Counted from the first letter of the stretch, positions 24,477 through 33,418 are shown. The stretch: 35,157 nucleotides of DNA from a bacterium (GCA_023667365.1 JAMPAG010000002.1:124653-159809), one strand, 5' to 3'. Translations and numbers: made by a program. The notes: generated by a model from the sequence alone, not told the origin.

Positions 24477-25652
24477 ATGATAGAACAGTTAGCCGGATAT
24501 ATGCAGAGCAAAGGCTATCAGAAAATGATCACAAACGTGCCGGGGCTGTTGTTTCTTTTTCGGCAGGAGATGCAGTCCGTGAATGTGGTGATCACAATGG
24601 AATATCGTGCCGGCGGCGGGCTGTCGCCGGAGCAATACCGCCATATCAAACAGCAGATGCGGGAGGCGTTTGAGAGGCGCGGCGTAGGAGAATTGCACGC
24701 CATGGCGTTAATGATCACGGATGAGCCGGAGACGGCGCGGGTGTTGTGCGGGGAAGAGCGCTTCTGCTGGCTGATCGATAAAGCGGCGGGGAAGCTGATC
24801 ATTTATGAGCGTCAGGTGGTGGATTTTTACGGACTGAAAGCGATGCTGGAGGAGTTTCTGGTAGCATGGACGGGCGATCCGTGCGCGGCAGGAGCGGATG
24901 GCTTTGGCGCTGCGTGGACGGATGACGCAGGCGCACCGGAAGCAGGCGCCCGGCGGACAGGGAGACCGGACGGAAACGGAGCCGACGCGGCAGGAGCGAA
25001 CGGCGCAGGCGTGACGGAAACACGACGGCAGGGGGCTTTCGCACGGACCGGGCAGGAAAAACAGAGTCTGGGGGAAGTGCTGCGCAGGCTGCCGATTATG
25101 ACGATATTGCTCGTCGCCGTGAATTGTGTCGTATTTTTGATGTGTACATGGGGCGGCGGAGTATTGTATAATAAAGGGGAGCTGCTCGGACGTGCCCTGA
25201 CAGAGCAGGGGGAATATTACCGTATCGTCACAAGCATGTTCCTCCATGCGGATACGGGGCACCTGTTCAGCAATATGCTGATGCTGTATGCGCTTGGTTC
25301 CATGTTGGAACGGCATTTTAAGCGAGTGGGTTATACGCTGTTGTATTTTTTATCGGGAGCCGGTGCGGCGGCCGCTTCGGTGTGGCACCAGTTACAGGTT
25401 GGGAGTCTTGTGGGTTCGATCGGTGCAAGCGGAGCGGTGTATGGTCTGATCGGCGCGCTGCTATTTCTTGTCATCGCCGGCAGAGGGCGGTTTGAAAGCG
25501 TTACGCTGCCAAGGGTTCTGCTCTGTATCGCGTATTCGCTATACAGCGGTTTTATGGCGGAGAATATTGATAATGCCGCGCATATCGGCGGATTTCTATG
25601 CGGTTTTATTTTGACGGCGCTGTTGATGCTGGGAAAGGACGGAAAGGCATGA
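24477..25652 (+). CDS. Rhomboid family intramembrane serine protease
   Basis: Rhomboids cut membrane proteins inside the bilayer with a Ser-His dyad. The 391 residues show an N-terminal soluble domain (about 1-130, unrecognised, alpha/beta), an Ala/Gly/Asp-rich linker (about 135-195), and a six-helix rhomboid core. Signatures are FLHADTGHLFSNMLML (oxyanion Asn near 264), GASGAVYGL with the nucleophile Ser near 317, and AAHIGGF with the catalytic His near 368. ATG 24477 is chosen because the earlier ATG 24426 would overlap the promoter-like TTGACA/TACGCT; the ribosome binding site (GGGG) is weak for either. The stop overlaps the next start in an ATGA, so the two genes are coupled. Confidence 0.88.
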   Translation: MIEQLAGYMQSKGYQKMITNVPGLLFLFRQEMQSVNVVITMEYRAGGGLSPEQYRHIKQQMREAFERRGVGELHAMALMITDEPETARVLCGEERFCWLIDKAAGKLIIYERQVVDFYGLKAMLEEFLVAWTGDPCAAGADGFGAAWTDDAGAPEAGARRTGRPDGNGADAAGANGAGVTETRRQGAFARTGQEKQSLGEVLRRLPIMTILLVAVNCVVFLMCTWGGGVLYNKGELLGRALTEQGEYYRIVTSMFLHADTGHLFSNMLMLYALGSMLERHFKRVGYTLLYFLSGAGAAAASVWHQLQVGSLVGSIGASGAVYGLIGALLFLVIAGRGRFESVTLPRVLLCIAYSLYSGFMAENIDNAAHIGGFLCGFILTALLMLGKDGKA

Positions 25653-26641
25653 GAATTCATATTTATTACGGTGGACGGGGACTGGTGGATGATCCGACGA
25701 TCTTTGTGATCAATCGGATGGATGCGGTACTAAAGGAACTGAACGTGAATGTGGAGCGGTTCAATTTATATGAGATGAAGAACACCATCGCGACGCTGCC
25801 GCAGACGTTGAAGGATGTGGACGGAATCGTGCTGGCGACAACGGTCGAATGGTATGGCATCGGCGGTTATATGCAGCAGTTTTTGGATGCATGCTGGCTC
25901 TACGGGGACAAGGAGAAGATCAGCGGACTCTATATGTGTCCGGTCGTCATGGCGACGACATACGGAGAGCGTGAGGGAACGCAGTATCTGGCAGAAGCCT
26001 GGGAGGTGCTGGGCGGGCGTCCGTGCAGCGGGATATGCGGCTATATCACGGATACGGTTTCGCTGGAGATGAATGAGAATTATCAGCGTTTAATCGACAA
26101 AAAAGCAGAAAATCTTTACCGCACCATCAATCAAAAAGTGATCGGTTTTCCGGCGAGTAATCAGGCAGTGCGTCAGCGTATCAGCCAGCCGAAGGATATG
26201 TCCCTGACGCCGCAGGAGGCGGAACAGCTCTCCCATTATATTTCAGACGATCATTATGTGCAGAAGCAGAAAGAAGATATTCAGGAATTGACGTCTCTGT
26301 TTCGGGAGAAGCTTGATAAGACCGATGCGGATGATACGACGGCATATGTTGAAGATTTTCGTCAACATTTCCAACCGCTCGCGGGCTTTTCGGCATCTTA
26401 TTGTTTTCGCATAGAGGGGAGAAAAAAGCATCTGATCCTGCAGATTGCCAACGCGGATCTGATCTGCACCTATGGAGAACTGGAAAATGCCGATATGGAG
26501 ATTCAGACGGACAACAATGTGATGAACGAGATCGTCAGTGGAAGAATGACGTTTCAGCGGGCGTTCATGGGCGGTTCCATGAAAATGAAGGGCGATTTCA
26601 AGATTTTACGGACCCTGGATCAGTTGTTTGATTTTTCATAA
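25649..26641 (+). CDS. Flavodoxin-fold / SCP2 sterol-carrier-like fusion protein
   Basis: The first half (about 1-180) is an alpha/beta NAD(P)H-quinone-oxidoreductase or flavodoxin-like domain: IHIYYGGRG, then DGIVLATTVEWYGIGGYMQ and a MQQFLDACW helix, where FMN would sit. The last 100 residues resemble an SCP2 lipid-binding domain (LQIANADLICTYGELENADM, then MTFQRAFMGGSMKMKGDF). Such fusions occur in Clostridia; their reaction is unknown, and a link to a hydrophobic redox substrate is inference. ATG 25649 overlaps the rhomboid stop (ATGA) and has GGAAAGG upstream. The length is 330 residues. Confidence 0.75.
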   Translation: MRIHIYYGGRGLVDDPTIFVINRMDAVLKELNVNVERFNLYEMKNTIATLPQTLKDVDGIVLATTVEWYGIGGYMQQFLDACWLYGDKEKISGLYMCPVVMATTYGEREGTQYLAEAWEVLGGRPCSGICGYITDTVSLEMNENYQRLIDKKAENLYRTINQKVIGFPASNQAVRQRISQPKDMSLTPQEAEQLSHYISDDHYVQKQKEDIQELTSLFREKLDKTDADDTTAYVEDFRQHFQPLAGFSASYCFRIEGRKKHLILQIANADLICTYGELENADMEIQTDNNVMNEIVSGRMTFQRAFMGGSMKMKGDFKILRTLDQLFDFS

Positions 26642-26731
26642 GCAAACCGGAACGGACGGGCGGCAGGCGTTTTCGGGTAAAGGAGCGCGGCGCCCCGATT
26701 TACGGGGCTGTCCGCAGATGGGAGGACAACG

Positions 26732-27142
26732 ATGAAAGACGAAACATGTATTTTTTGTAAGATCGCAAATGGGGAGATTCCGAGCAGGACGATTTATGAG
26801 GATGGAAAGTTCCGGGTGTTTTTAGACCTTAGCCCGGCGGCGAAAGGGCACGCGCTGATCGTGCCGAAGGAGCATTACGCGAATTTGTATGAACTGCCGG
26901 AGGAGCTGGCGGCGGACGCGGTGCGTCTTGCCAAAAAAGAAATGGCGGTCATGACGCAGAAACTTGCCTGCGACGGGTTTCAGCTTGTGCAGAACAACGG
27001 GGAGACTGCGGGGCAGACGGTGTTCCATTTTCATCTGCATTTGATCCCGCGCTACAAGAACGACGGGCAGCAGATCGCATGGAAACCGGGAAAGATGTCC
27101 GATGAGGAATTGGATGCGGTAAAGGATCAGATCATTTCTTAA
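26732..27142 (+). CDS. HIT family nucleotide-binding hydrolase
   Basis: HIT proteins hydrolyse or transfer nucleoside phosphoramidates and related nucleotides in the cytosol. The 136 residues include the Cys pair CIFCKIANGEIPS (start), ALIVPKEHY (about 41-49), QNNGETAGQTVFH, and the histidine triad HFHLHLIPR (about 97-105). The length fits the Hit/HinT subgroup. GGGAGG sits about 7 bases before ATG 26732. The stop lies directly upstream of the murG terminator hairpin, so this gene and murG converge. A G+C-rich hairpin (about 26693-26709) lies in the 90-base leader. Confidence 0.92.
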   Translation: MKDETCIFCKIANGEIPSRTIYEDGKFRVFLDLSPAAKGHALIVPKEHYANLYELPEELAADAVRLAKKEMAVMTQKLACDGFQLVQNNGETAGQTVFHFHLHLIPRYKNDGQQIAWKPGKMSDEELDAVKDQIIS

Positions 27143-27145
27143 AAA

Positions 27146-27181
27146 ACAGGGGATGAAAGCGGTTATGCTTTTATCCCCTGT
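27146..27181 (-). terminator. Terminator of the TSCPD-murG operon, overlapping the murG stop
   Basis: A 15-base stem (27146-27160 with 27167-27181, one wobble, 6-base loop) is followed on the minus strand by a run of six T. The murG stop (27163-27165) lies in the loop, so the last five murG codons form one arm. On the plus strand no T-run follows, so it acts mainly for murG. Confidence 0.85.
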
Positions 27182-28236
27182 ACTTCTTCGATCAGGCGCA
27201 TGATGGTGGGAATGGAGTCCGTCTGCGGACTTCTGCTCATTGCGTCAATATAAGTCTGCCGGTTACAGTAAAGCTCGTGAACCTTATCTGTCAGCGCGGC
27301 GTTGTCTAAATATTCTTCTTCAATCACGATACTGAATCCCTGTGCTTCAAAAGAATGCGCATTTAAGATCTGATCGCCGCGGCTGCTCGTCGTCGGCAGG
27401 GGAATCAGAATATTCGGCTTTTTTAAGGACAGAAGTTCGCAGATCGCATTTGCGCCGGCACGCGAAATGACAAGATCCGACATGGCAAAAATATCCTTCA
27501 TTTCGGCTTTGACATATTCAAACTGTTTATAACCGGGTTTTGTCAGAAGCAGGTTATCTACTTTATCTTTTCCGCATAGATGCACAACCTGAAAATCTTC
27601 TAAGAGCATGGGAAGTGCGGAGCGCACCGCTTCGTTGACCGCTGCGGAACCCTGGGAACCGCCCACGACCATGATAACGGGCTTGTTGGCGGAAAAACCG
27701 CACAGATCCAGACCGGCGATACGGCTGCCTTTTGCCAGTTCTTCCCGGATGGGCGATCCCGTGAGCACCGCTTTGCCTTCGGGAAGGTCTTTGAGTGTTT
27801 CTGGGAAATTGCAGCATATTTTGGTCGCGGCGCCCACGCAGAGCTTATTGGCGAGACCGGGCGTCATGTCGGATTCATGGATGACGCAGGGAATGCCGAG
27901 CGAGGCAGCGGCGCGCACAACGGGTACGCTGACAAAACCGCCCTTGGAAAAAACAACGTCCGGTTTGATCTTTTTAATGAGTTTTTTGGCCTCAAAATAG
28001 CCCGCGACAACGCGGAACGGATCGGAAAAATTCTTGGGATCAAAATAACGGCGGAATTTCCCGGTGGAAATGCCATAGTAGGGAATATCAAAGTCGGCGA
28101 TCAGCCGCTTTTCGATTCCCTCATAGGATCCCATGTAGTGAATGTCGTAATTTTGCTCCATCAGGGATGGCAGCAACGCGATGCAGGGCGTCACGTGCCC
28201 TGCGGTTCCGCCGCCTGTTAATAAAATCCGTTTCAT
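27163..28236 (-). CDS. murG: UDP-GlcNAc : lipid-I GlcNAc transferase MurG
   Basis: MurG adds N-acetylglucosamine to lipid I on the inner membrane face to make lipid II for peptidoglycan. The 357 residues show a GT-B fold with the MurG signatures: GGGTAGHVTP (about 8-17), FSKGGFVSVP near 95-104, MTPGLANKL, VGGSQGSAAVNE (about 191-202) and SRAGANAICELL. GGAGG precedes the ATG. It is the second gene of an operon, 21 bases after the TSCPD gene. It is not in a division/cell-wall cluster, so it may be a second MurG copy as in some Clostridia; that needs the rest of the genome. Confidence 0.93.
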   Translation of the reverse strand: MKRILLTGGGTAGHVTPCIALLPSLMEQNYDIHYMGSYEGIEKRLIADFDIPYYGISTGKFRRYFDPKNFSDPFRVVAGYFEAKKLIKKIKPDVVFSKGGFVSVPVVRAAASLGIPCVIHESDMTPGLANKLCVGAATKICCNFPETLKDLPEGKAVLTGSPIREELAKGSRIAGLDLCGFSANKPVIMVVGGSQGSAAVNEAVRSALPMLLEDFQVVHLCGKDKVDNLLLTKPGYKQFEYVKAEMKDIFAMSDLVISRAGANAICELLSLKKPNILIPLPTTSSRGDQILNAHSFEAQGFSIVIEEEYLDNAALTDKVHELYCNRQTYIDAMSRSPQTDSIPTIMRLIEEVQGIKA

Positions 28237-28257
28237 GAATAATGCCTCCGGGGAGTT

Positions 28258-28500
28258 TTAGTTTTGAAGCATCGACTCAAGTGCATGTGCGAGCTGGTCC
28301 GGGCAGGAGGTGGATTTCATACCGCAATGGATTCCCTTTAAGCGGTCGATCGCATCCTGCGGCGTCATGCCTTTTACAAGACTTGAGATACCCTGTAAGT
28401 TTCCGTTGCAGCCGCCGGTGAAGCGGACGGAAGCGATGACTCCGTTTTCCAGTTCAATGTCAATTTCGGAAGAGCAGACGCCCTTTGGTGTATATTTCAT
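28258..28500 (-). CDS. TSCPD domain protein
   Basis: This 80-residue protein carries the two TSCPD hallmarks: FTGGCNGNLQGISSLVKG (about 25-42) and STSCPDQLAHAL (about 63-74). The domain also ends class II ribonucleotide reductases; the free-standing form has no settled function. The start is at 28500 because GGAGAGACT sits right before that ATG; a longer frame would begin at 28587, upstream of the operon's own promoter (28555-28583), and is rejected. It leads the murG operon. Confidence 0.85.
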   Translation of the reverse strand: MKYTPKGVCSSEIDIELENGVIASVRFTGGCNGNLQGISSLVKGMTPQDAIDRLKGIHCGMKSTSCPDQLAHALESMLQN

Positions 28501-28554
28501 AGTCTCTCCAATCTGCGCGGATTCATTGCAGCGCGTTTCATATATTTGGAAATC

Positions 28555-28583
28555 ATTATAGCAAACCCCGCGAAATTTGTCTA
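28555..28583 (-). promoter_or_regulatory. Strong promoter of the TSCPD-murG operon
   Basis: On the minus strand, TAGACA (plus coordinates 28578-28583) is followed after 17 bases by TATAAT (28555-28560), preceded by a TGC extended -10. The start point would fall near 28548, leaving a leader of about 48 bases. Confidence 0.82.
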
Positions 28584-28604
28584 TCAATTACACGCCTGTT
28601 TGTA

Positions 28605-28634
28605 TTGAATCTAAGGCGCAGGATTCTTTATACT
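28605..28634 (+). promoter_or_regulatory. Promoter of the 28707 membrane-protein gene
   Basis: TTGAAT (28605-28610), an 18-base spacer and TATACT (28629-28634). It lies back to back with the TSCPD-murG promoter. Its start point near 28641 makes an ATG at 28644 an unlikely start. Confidence 0.6.
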
Positions 28635-28706
28635 ATTCCATAAGTGATGAAAACGGGATGCTGCGGCGGCACGCATTCTGTAGATAAAAAGGAGATGTCA
28701 GAAGCC

Positions 28707-29600
28707 ATGCCTCAGCAGATCAGATTTCTTTCTATGGATTTTTTTGTCGCACTGATGATAACATTCTTTGTTCTTGCGATCTTAAGTCAGATCCTGATCG
28801 GGATACTATATCAACATATGATAGAGGAGGCGGAAAATATGCCCACGACCGATAATCGGATTCTCCAACAGTTCAAGCAAAAATTTGTGAACTGCTATAC
28901 GGTGAATGACGGTGTGACGAATGTGCCGGTGTTCGTGGAGAAGTTTCTAAACCGCCTTCAGATCGGAAGGTTTTCGCTAAATATGATACGCGGGATGTCC
29001 GGTCAATTCATGTTTCTTTCCGTATTGGCGGCGGGCATCGGCATTTGCCGCGAACTGGCAGGCGGAGCGTCATTCTTTTCCCTTCTGCCGTATTATGCGG
29101 TCATTCTGATCGGCCTGTATTTTTATTTTTCCGTATTGTCCATCGTGGACATTCCGGGAAGGAGAAGCATGTTAAAAACGAATCTCATTGATTTTTTGGA
29201 AAATAATATGAAGGTCAGACTGGCGGCGGGCTTAGACTTGGAAGCAGTGCAGCAGGACGGCGTGCAGGCGGAAACGAATTTGCGGGGAGAAGCGGGCGTG
29301 CAAAAAGAACGCGCCTTTATACGGGCAGAGTCCGGGGAGGCGCGCGTGGGGCGGCAGAAACAGACGCGCATCGGGCAGCAGGCGGAGGCGGAGCGGAGGA
29401 CGGCAAGATGGGATACGGATGAGGATTTTGACCGGAAGAGAATGCCGGTTTTGGAGAAGCCGGCAAAGGAGACGCACACGAAGCCGGAGGGACTTGACTG
29501 GACGGGCGGCATGATGGACGCGCCGGAAAAGGAGAAACCTTTTTTTGATAAGGAAAAAGAGGAAGAACTTGCGGAGCTTCTAAAGGATCTGCTGTCGTAG
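28707..29600 (+). CDS. Three-helix membrane protein with charged cytosolic tail, unknown function
   Basis: I do not recognise this 297-residue protein. It has three hydrophobic segments: about 11-36 (FFVALMITFFVLAILSQ), 98-116, and 122-147 (FFSLLPYYAVILIGLYFYF). Between the first two lies a soluble loop of about 60 residues. The tail from about 150 is charged, Gln/Glu/Arg-rich, probably disordered, ending in an acidic helix (KEEELAELLKDLL). ATG 28707 is chosen because AAGGAG is 12 bases upstream; ATG 28695 touches that site and ATG 28644 lies at the transcription start. It stands alone between the murG promoter and pgi. Confidence 0.65.
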   Translation: MPQQIRFLSMDFFVALMITFFVLAILSQILIGILYQHMIEEAENMPTTDNRILQQFKQKFVNCYTVNDGVTNVPVFVEKFLNRLQIGRFSLNMIRGMSGQFMFLSVLAAGIGICRELAGGASFFSLLPYYAVILIGLYFYFSVLSIVDIPGRRSMLKTNLIDFLENNMKVRLAAGLDLEAVQQDGVQAETNLRGEAGVQKERAFIRAESGEARVGRQKQTRIGQQAEAERRTARWDTDEDFDRKRMPVLEKPAKETHTKPEGLDWTGGMMDAPEKEKPFFDKEKEEELAELLKDLLS

Positions 29601-29653
29601 CGCCGCAACGTGCGCGCATGGGTGCAGCCTGCGCAGATTTCGTGATGCGGGGC

Positions 29654-29682
29654 TTGCAAAAAGCGGGCTTCTTTGTTACACT
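29654..29682 (+). promoter_or_regulatory. Promoter of pgi
   Basis: TTGCAA (29654-29659), a 17-base spacer and TACACT (29677-29682) with an extended TGT directly before the -10. An imperfect palindrome (TCAGGCAG 29710-29717 with CTGCCTGA 29731-29738) lies in the leader. Confidence 0.6.
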
Positions 29683-29771
29683 AATTTTGATTTTGAAACA
29701 CAGGAAAAATCAGGCAGTTCCCGTATGCAGCTGCCTGACAGGAGCAAAATAAACAAAAGGAGTGAGGTTAC

Positions 29772-31121
29772 ATGAGTACAAAGGTCACATTTGATTATGC
29801 AAAGGCGGCGTCTTTTATCAGTGAACATGAAGTGGAATTCATGAAGAATCCGACGCTTGCGGCAAAGGAGACCCTGACGGCGAAGAACGGCGCGGGAAAT
29901 GATTTTCTTGGCTGGATCGATCTGCCGGTCGATTATGATAAGGAGGAGTTCGCCCGTATCAAAAAAGCGGCGGAAAAGATCAAGACCGATTCCGAAGTCC
30001 TGCTTGTCATCGGCATCGGCGGCTCTTATCTCGGCGCGCGGGCGGCGATCGAATTTTTGCGCCACAGCTTTTATAATACGGTGGACAAGAGCATCCGCAA
30101 GACGCCGGAAATTTATTTTGTGGGCAATTCCATCAGTTCCACTTATATCAAGGATTTAATGGATGTGGTCGGAGACCGTGATTTTTCCGTGAACATGATC
30201 TCAAAGTCCGGCACGACGACGGAGCCGGCGATCGCGTTCCGCGTATTTAAGGAGATTCTGGAAAAGAAGTACGGCAAACAGGAAGCGGCAAAGAGAATTT
30301 ATGCGACGACCGATAAGGCGAAGGGCGCGTTGAAGAAAGTCGCGGACGAGGAAGGCTATGAGACCTTTGTTGTGCCGGATGATGTCGGCGGGCGGTTCTC
30401 CGTCTTAACGGCAGTCGGATTGCTGCCGATCGCAGTGTCCGGCGCGGACATTGATAAGCTGATGGAGGGCGCGGCAAGCGGAAGAAAGAACGCGCTGGAG
30501 CTTCCGTATGAGGAGAACGATGCGTTGCAGTATGCGGCGCTCCGCAATATCCTGCATCAAAAAGGAAAGAGCGTGGAAATTCTGGCAAATTATGAGCCGA
30601 GCGTGCATTATGTGTCCGAGTGGTGGAAGCAGCTTTACGGCGAGTCCGAGGGCAAGGATCAGAAGGGTATCTTCCCTGCAAGCGTGGACTTAACGACGGA
30701 CTTACATTCAATGGGGCAGTTCATTCAGGACGGCGCGCGCATCATGTTTGAGACGGTCATCAATGTGGAGACGAGCAGGGAGACCATCACGATCAACAAA
30801 GAGGAGGTCGATCTGGACGGACTCAATTATCTGGCGGGAAAAACCGTGGATTTTGTCAATAAGTCCGCGATGAACGGGACGATCCTTGCGCATACGGACG
30901 GTCAGGTGCCGAATCTGATGGTGACGATCCCGGAGGTCAATGAATTTTATCTCGGTCAGTTGTTCTACTTCTTTGAATTTGCGTGCGGCGTCAGCGGCTA
31001 TCTGCTCGGCGTGAATCCGTTCAATCAGCCGGGCGTGGAAAGCTACAAGAAGAATATGTTCGCGCTGCTTGGGAAACCGGGGTATGAAGAACAGAGAGAG
31101 GCGCTGTTGAAACGGCTCTAA
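29772..31121 (+). CDS. pgi: Glucose-6-phosphate isomerase
   Basis: Pgi interconverts glucose 6-phosphate and fructose 6-phosphate in the cytosol for glycolysis and for glycogen metabolism. The 449 residues match the short Gram-positive form: the sugar-phosphate loop [14 protein letters not shown] (about 143-156), [15 protein letters not shown] (about 204-218), and the region [20 protein letters not shown] with the catalytic residues in the second half. AAAAGGAG precedes ATG 29772 by 10 bases. The gene has its own promoter and two hairpins downstream. Together with glgB it points to active hexose storage and use, though the two are 25 kb apart. Confidence 0.96.
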   Translation: MSTKVTFDYAKAASFISEHEVEFMKNPTLAAKETLTAKNGAGNDFLGWIDLPVDYDKEEFARIKKAAEKIKTDSEVLLVIGIGGSYLGARAAIEFLRHSFYNTVDKSIRKTPEIYFVGNSISSTYIKDLMDVVGDRDFSVNMISKSGTTTEPAIAFRVFKEILEKKYGKQEAAKRIYATTDKAKGALKKVADEEGYETFVVPDDVGGRFSVLTAVGLLPIAVSGADIDKLMEGAASGRKNALELPYEENDALQYAALRNILHQKGKSVEILANYEPSVHYVSEWWKQLYGESEGKDQKGIFPASVDLTTDLHSMGQFIQDGARIMFETVINVETSRETITINKEEVDLDGLNYLAGKTVDFVNKSAMNGTILAHTDGQVPNLMVTIPEVNEFYLGQLFYFFEFACGVSGYLLGVNPFNQPGVESYKKNMFALLGKPGYEEQREALLKRL

Positions 31122-31122
31122 A

Positions 31123-31145
31123 CGGAAAAATCAGAGATTTTTCCG
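31123..31145 (+). terminator. Hairpin after pgi, possible weak terminator
   Basis: CGGAAAAATC (31123-31132) pairs perfectly with GATTTTTCCG (31136-31145) around a 3-base loop, directly after the pgi stop. No T-run follows, so it may protect the 3' end rather than terminate. Confidence 0.4.
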
Positions 31146-31181
31146 GTGTGAGAAGCGGGCGGATAGAGCAGTAGAGATACC

Positions 31182-31224
31182 AAGCGGGACCTAGGGGAGA
31201 AGGCTCCTTCGGGGACCGCTTTTT
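31182..31224 (+). terminator. Terminator after pgi
   Basis: AAGCGG (31182-31187) pairs with CCGCTT (31216-31221) closing an inner hairpin (GAAG/CTTC), followed by a T-run (31220-31224). It separates pgi from the dehydrogenase gene. Confidence 0.6.
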
Positions 31225-31319
31225 ACATTGAATTTATCTTGCAGATTGCGCCGTCGATCGGAAACGCCGGGCGTCGGCGGCATGGGGGATCAGGATAAAG
31301 AAGGGAAAAGAGCAGAACG

Positions 31320-32282
31320 ATGAAAATTGTAATCTTGGAGAGGAACAGTGTCGGCGTGGATGTGGATGTGTCCGTGTTCCGTCAGTTCGGCGAGGTGACG
31401 GAATATGCGAATACGGTTGCGCATAATACGGCGGAGCGGGTGAGGGATGCGGAGATCATTATTGCTAACAAAGCACCGTTAAACGAAGAGACGCTGAAGG
31501 ATGCGCCGGGCGTAAAGCTGATCTGTCTGTTCGCGACGGGCTTTGATAATGTGGATATTGCTTACTGCGCCGCGCGCGGTATCCGCGTTGCGAATGTGGC
31601 GGGTTACTGCACGGAGGCGGTGGCGCAGCATACGTTTACGCTTGCACTGTGGCTGACGGAAAAAATGAGTTTTTATGACAACTATGTCAAGTCCGGCGCC
31701 TACGCGGCGCAGGATCGTTTTTCCAATTTTGATATGCCGTTTACGGAGCTCTGCCAAAAGACGTGGGGCATTGTCGGCATGGGAAATATCGGAAGCCGCG
31801 TTGCCGAGGTCGCGGAGGCGTTCGGCTGTCATGTGATTTTTTATTCCGCGTCGGGGAAAAGTACCTGTACGCGCTATGAGCGCGTGGAGCTTTCCGAACT
31901 GCTTGCAAGGAGCGACGTGCTTTCCCTGCATTGTCCGCTTTCCGATCGGACGAGAAATCTGATCGGGATGGAACAGCTTCGGCAGATGAAACGGTCGGCG
32001 GTGTTAATCAATGTGGCGCGCGGTCCGGTCGTCAATAACGCCGATCTGTATACGGCATTGACGGAGGGGATCATCGCGGCGGCAGGATTGGACGTGTTGG
32101 AAAAGGAGCCGATCACGGAGGAAAATCCGCTGTCGAAGATCAAGGACAGCACGAAGCTGATCATCACGCCCCATATGTCGTGGGGAAGCATCGAATCGCG
32201 GACGCGGCTGGTCGGCGAGGTTGCAAAAAACATACAGGCATTCTTAAACGGGGAAGAACGAAATATCGTAAACGGTGGATAA
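31320..32282 (+). CDS. D-2-hydroxyacid dehydrogenase
   Basis: NAD-dependent enzyme that interconverts a 2-oxoacid and its D-2-hydroxyacid in the cytosol; the exact acid cannot be read from the sequence (hydroxypyruvate, glycerate or lactate type). The 320 residues show the Rossmann motif GMGNIGSRV (about 152-160), the catalytic Arg in NVARGPVVN (about 231-239), the Glu in LDVLEKEP, and the catalytic His in TPHMSWGS (about 282-289, His near 284). The upstream ribosome binding site is weak (AGAAGGG, about 14 bases away). I see no clear promoter in the 95 bases after the terminator. It is monocistronic by spacing. Confidence 0.9.
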   Translation: MKIVILERNSVGVDVDVSVFRQFGEVTEYANTVAHNTAERVRDAEIIIANKAPLNEETLKDAPGVKLICLFATGFDNVDIAYCAARGIRVANVAGYCTEAVAQHTFTLALWLTEKMSFYDNYVKSGAYAAQDRFSNFDMPFTELCQKTWGIVGMGNIGSRVAEVAEAFGCHVIFYSASGKSTCTRYERVELSELLARSDVLSLHCPLSDRTRNLIGMEQLRQMKRSAVLINVARGPVVNNADLYTALTEGIIAAAGLDVLEKEPITEENPLSKIKDSTKLIITPHMSWGSIESRTRLVGEVAKNIQAFLNGEERNIVNGG

Positions 32283-32402
32283 AGGAAATTTCAATGACAG
32301 CTTTCCGTGCAGGTGCGAAGAAGTGATCGGGAAGTTTGGGTCATGTGGAGGAATGCACGCAATCTCCGCAACTAAAATCAAGCGGTTCCATTTCCCGTGT
32401 TG

Positions 32403-32408
32403 TATAAT
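32403..32408 (+). promoter_or_regulatory. TATAAT -10 element of the AraC-type gene
   Basis: A perfect TATAAT lies 33 bases before the start at 32441 with no recognisable -35 at the right distance. Such promoters often need an activator, possibly the encoded AraC-type protein itself. Confidence 0.45.
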
Positions 32409-32440
32409 CAAGACAGAACAGTCTAAATGAGGGAAAAAAG

Positions 32441-33418
32441 ATGTGCGAATGGCCAAAGCAGATCCAGATGATCATTGACGAGATAGACTCCTGTATTAAA
32501 AAGAATGATGATGAGGCATTGTCGCTTCACCGACTCTCCGGCAGATTAGGATATTCGGAATTTTATTTTTCCAGAAAATTCAGGGAAATATCAGGGATGC
32601 AGTTCCGGGATTACCTGCGGTACAGACGGCTGGCGTTTGCACTGAAAGAACTCAGAGATACGGAAAATGGAATACTGGATATTGCTTTGCGGTACGGGTT
32701 TTCTTCCCATGAAGCGTTTACCAGGGCTTTTAAGGAAGCTTATGGTATTTCGCCAAAGGAATACCGTCAGAATCCAAGACCGGTTGTGCTTCGTACGATC
32801 TTGAAACCTTTTGACTGTTACTTATCAGAAAATGGAGTAAGAGATATGGAGAAAACAGCAAAAGAGATTAAGACATATTTTGTAACAATTCCGGCACATA
32901 AGTTTTTGCATATCAGAAACTATGAAAGTATTGGATATTGGGACTTCTGGCAGAAACAAAGTCTTATTCCGGGTCAGGATTGCGAGACGATCTGCGGTTT
33001 ATTGGACAGCATTAAAGACAAATTGGACGACATGGGAGGCGGCGATGCAAATAGTGGAAGCGGTCAGATCATGGCTTATATCAATGATCCGTCAGGCAGA
33101 ATATGCAGTTGGGGGATTCCGCTGGCGGAATGTTATGGTGTACGGCTTCCGTCAGATTATAACGGCGATGTGCCTTCCCAAATGCTTCTGATGGATGTCC
33201 CGGAAGCGGAATACCTCGTTTTTGAGCACGGTCCCTTCGATTTCGAGAAAGAAAATCAGAGTGTGGAAGAGAAGATAGAAGCGGCCATGAAGGGCTTTGA
33301 CTATGCTTCGGCCGGGTATTGTCTTGATACCACTCCCGGCAGAGTGTTTTACTTTTATCACGATCCGGAACGGTTCTGGAAATATGTCAGACCGGTACGG
33401 AAAATAGAAGGAACTTAA
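32441..33418 (+). CDS. AraC-type regulator with GyrI-like effector-binding domain
   Basis: The first 110 of 325 residues form the AraC/XylS double helix-turn-helix (LSGRLGYSEFYFSRKFREI, then DIALRYGFSSHEAFTRAFK and YGISPKEYR). The C-terminal 185 residues match the GyrI-like/effector-binding fold (TYFVTIPAHKFLHI near the start, AEYLVFEHGPFDF later, ending in a short strand-helix). Domain order (DNA-binding first) is that of SoxS/Rob-like regulators; Rob of E. coli has this layout. The ligand is unknown. GAGGG precedes the ATG by about 6 bases. The gene is more AT-rich than its neighbours and is followed by a 109-base palindrome. Confidence 0.85.
   Translation: MCEWPKQIQMIIDEIDSCIKKNDDEALSLHRLSGRLGYSEFYFSRKFREISGMQFRDYLRYRRLAFALKELRDTENGILDIALRYGFSSHEAFTRAFKEAYGISPKEYRQNPRPVVLRTILKPFDCYLSENGVRDMEKTAKEIKTYFVTIPAHKFLHIRNYESIGYWDFWQKQSLIPGQDCETICGLLDSIKDKLDDMGGGDANSGSGQIMAYINDPSGRICSWGIPLAECYGVRLPSDYNGDVPSQMLLMDVPEAEYLVFEHGPFDFEKENQSVEEKIEAAMKGFDYASAGYCLDTTPGRVFYFYHDPERFWKYVRPVRKIEGT

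Noticed and set aside
26693..26709. GCCCCG/CGGGGC hairpin as a terminator before hit
   Set aside because: No T-run follows; it is more likely leader structure and does not cover the ribosome binding site.
28501..28587. Longer TSCPD protein starting at 28587
   Set aside because: Its start would lie upstream of the operon's own strong promoter; the ATG at 28500 has a perfect ribosome binding site.
29710..29738. Palindrome before pgi as a terminator or known operator
   Set aside because: No T-run follows, it lies after the pgi promoter, and it fits no operator I can name.
31182..31224. T-box leader before the dehydrogenase gene (GGACC...GGGGACCGC followed by T-run looks like the end of one)
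   Set aside because: Only about 60 bases separate it from pgi, too short for a specifier stem, and the AGGGTGGNACCGCG signature is not complete.
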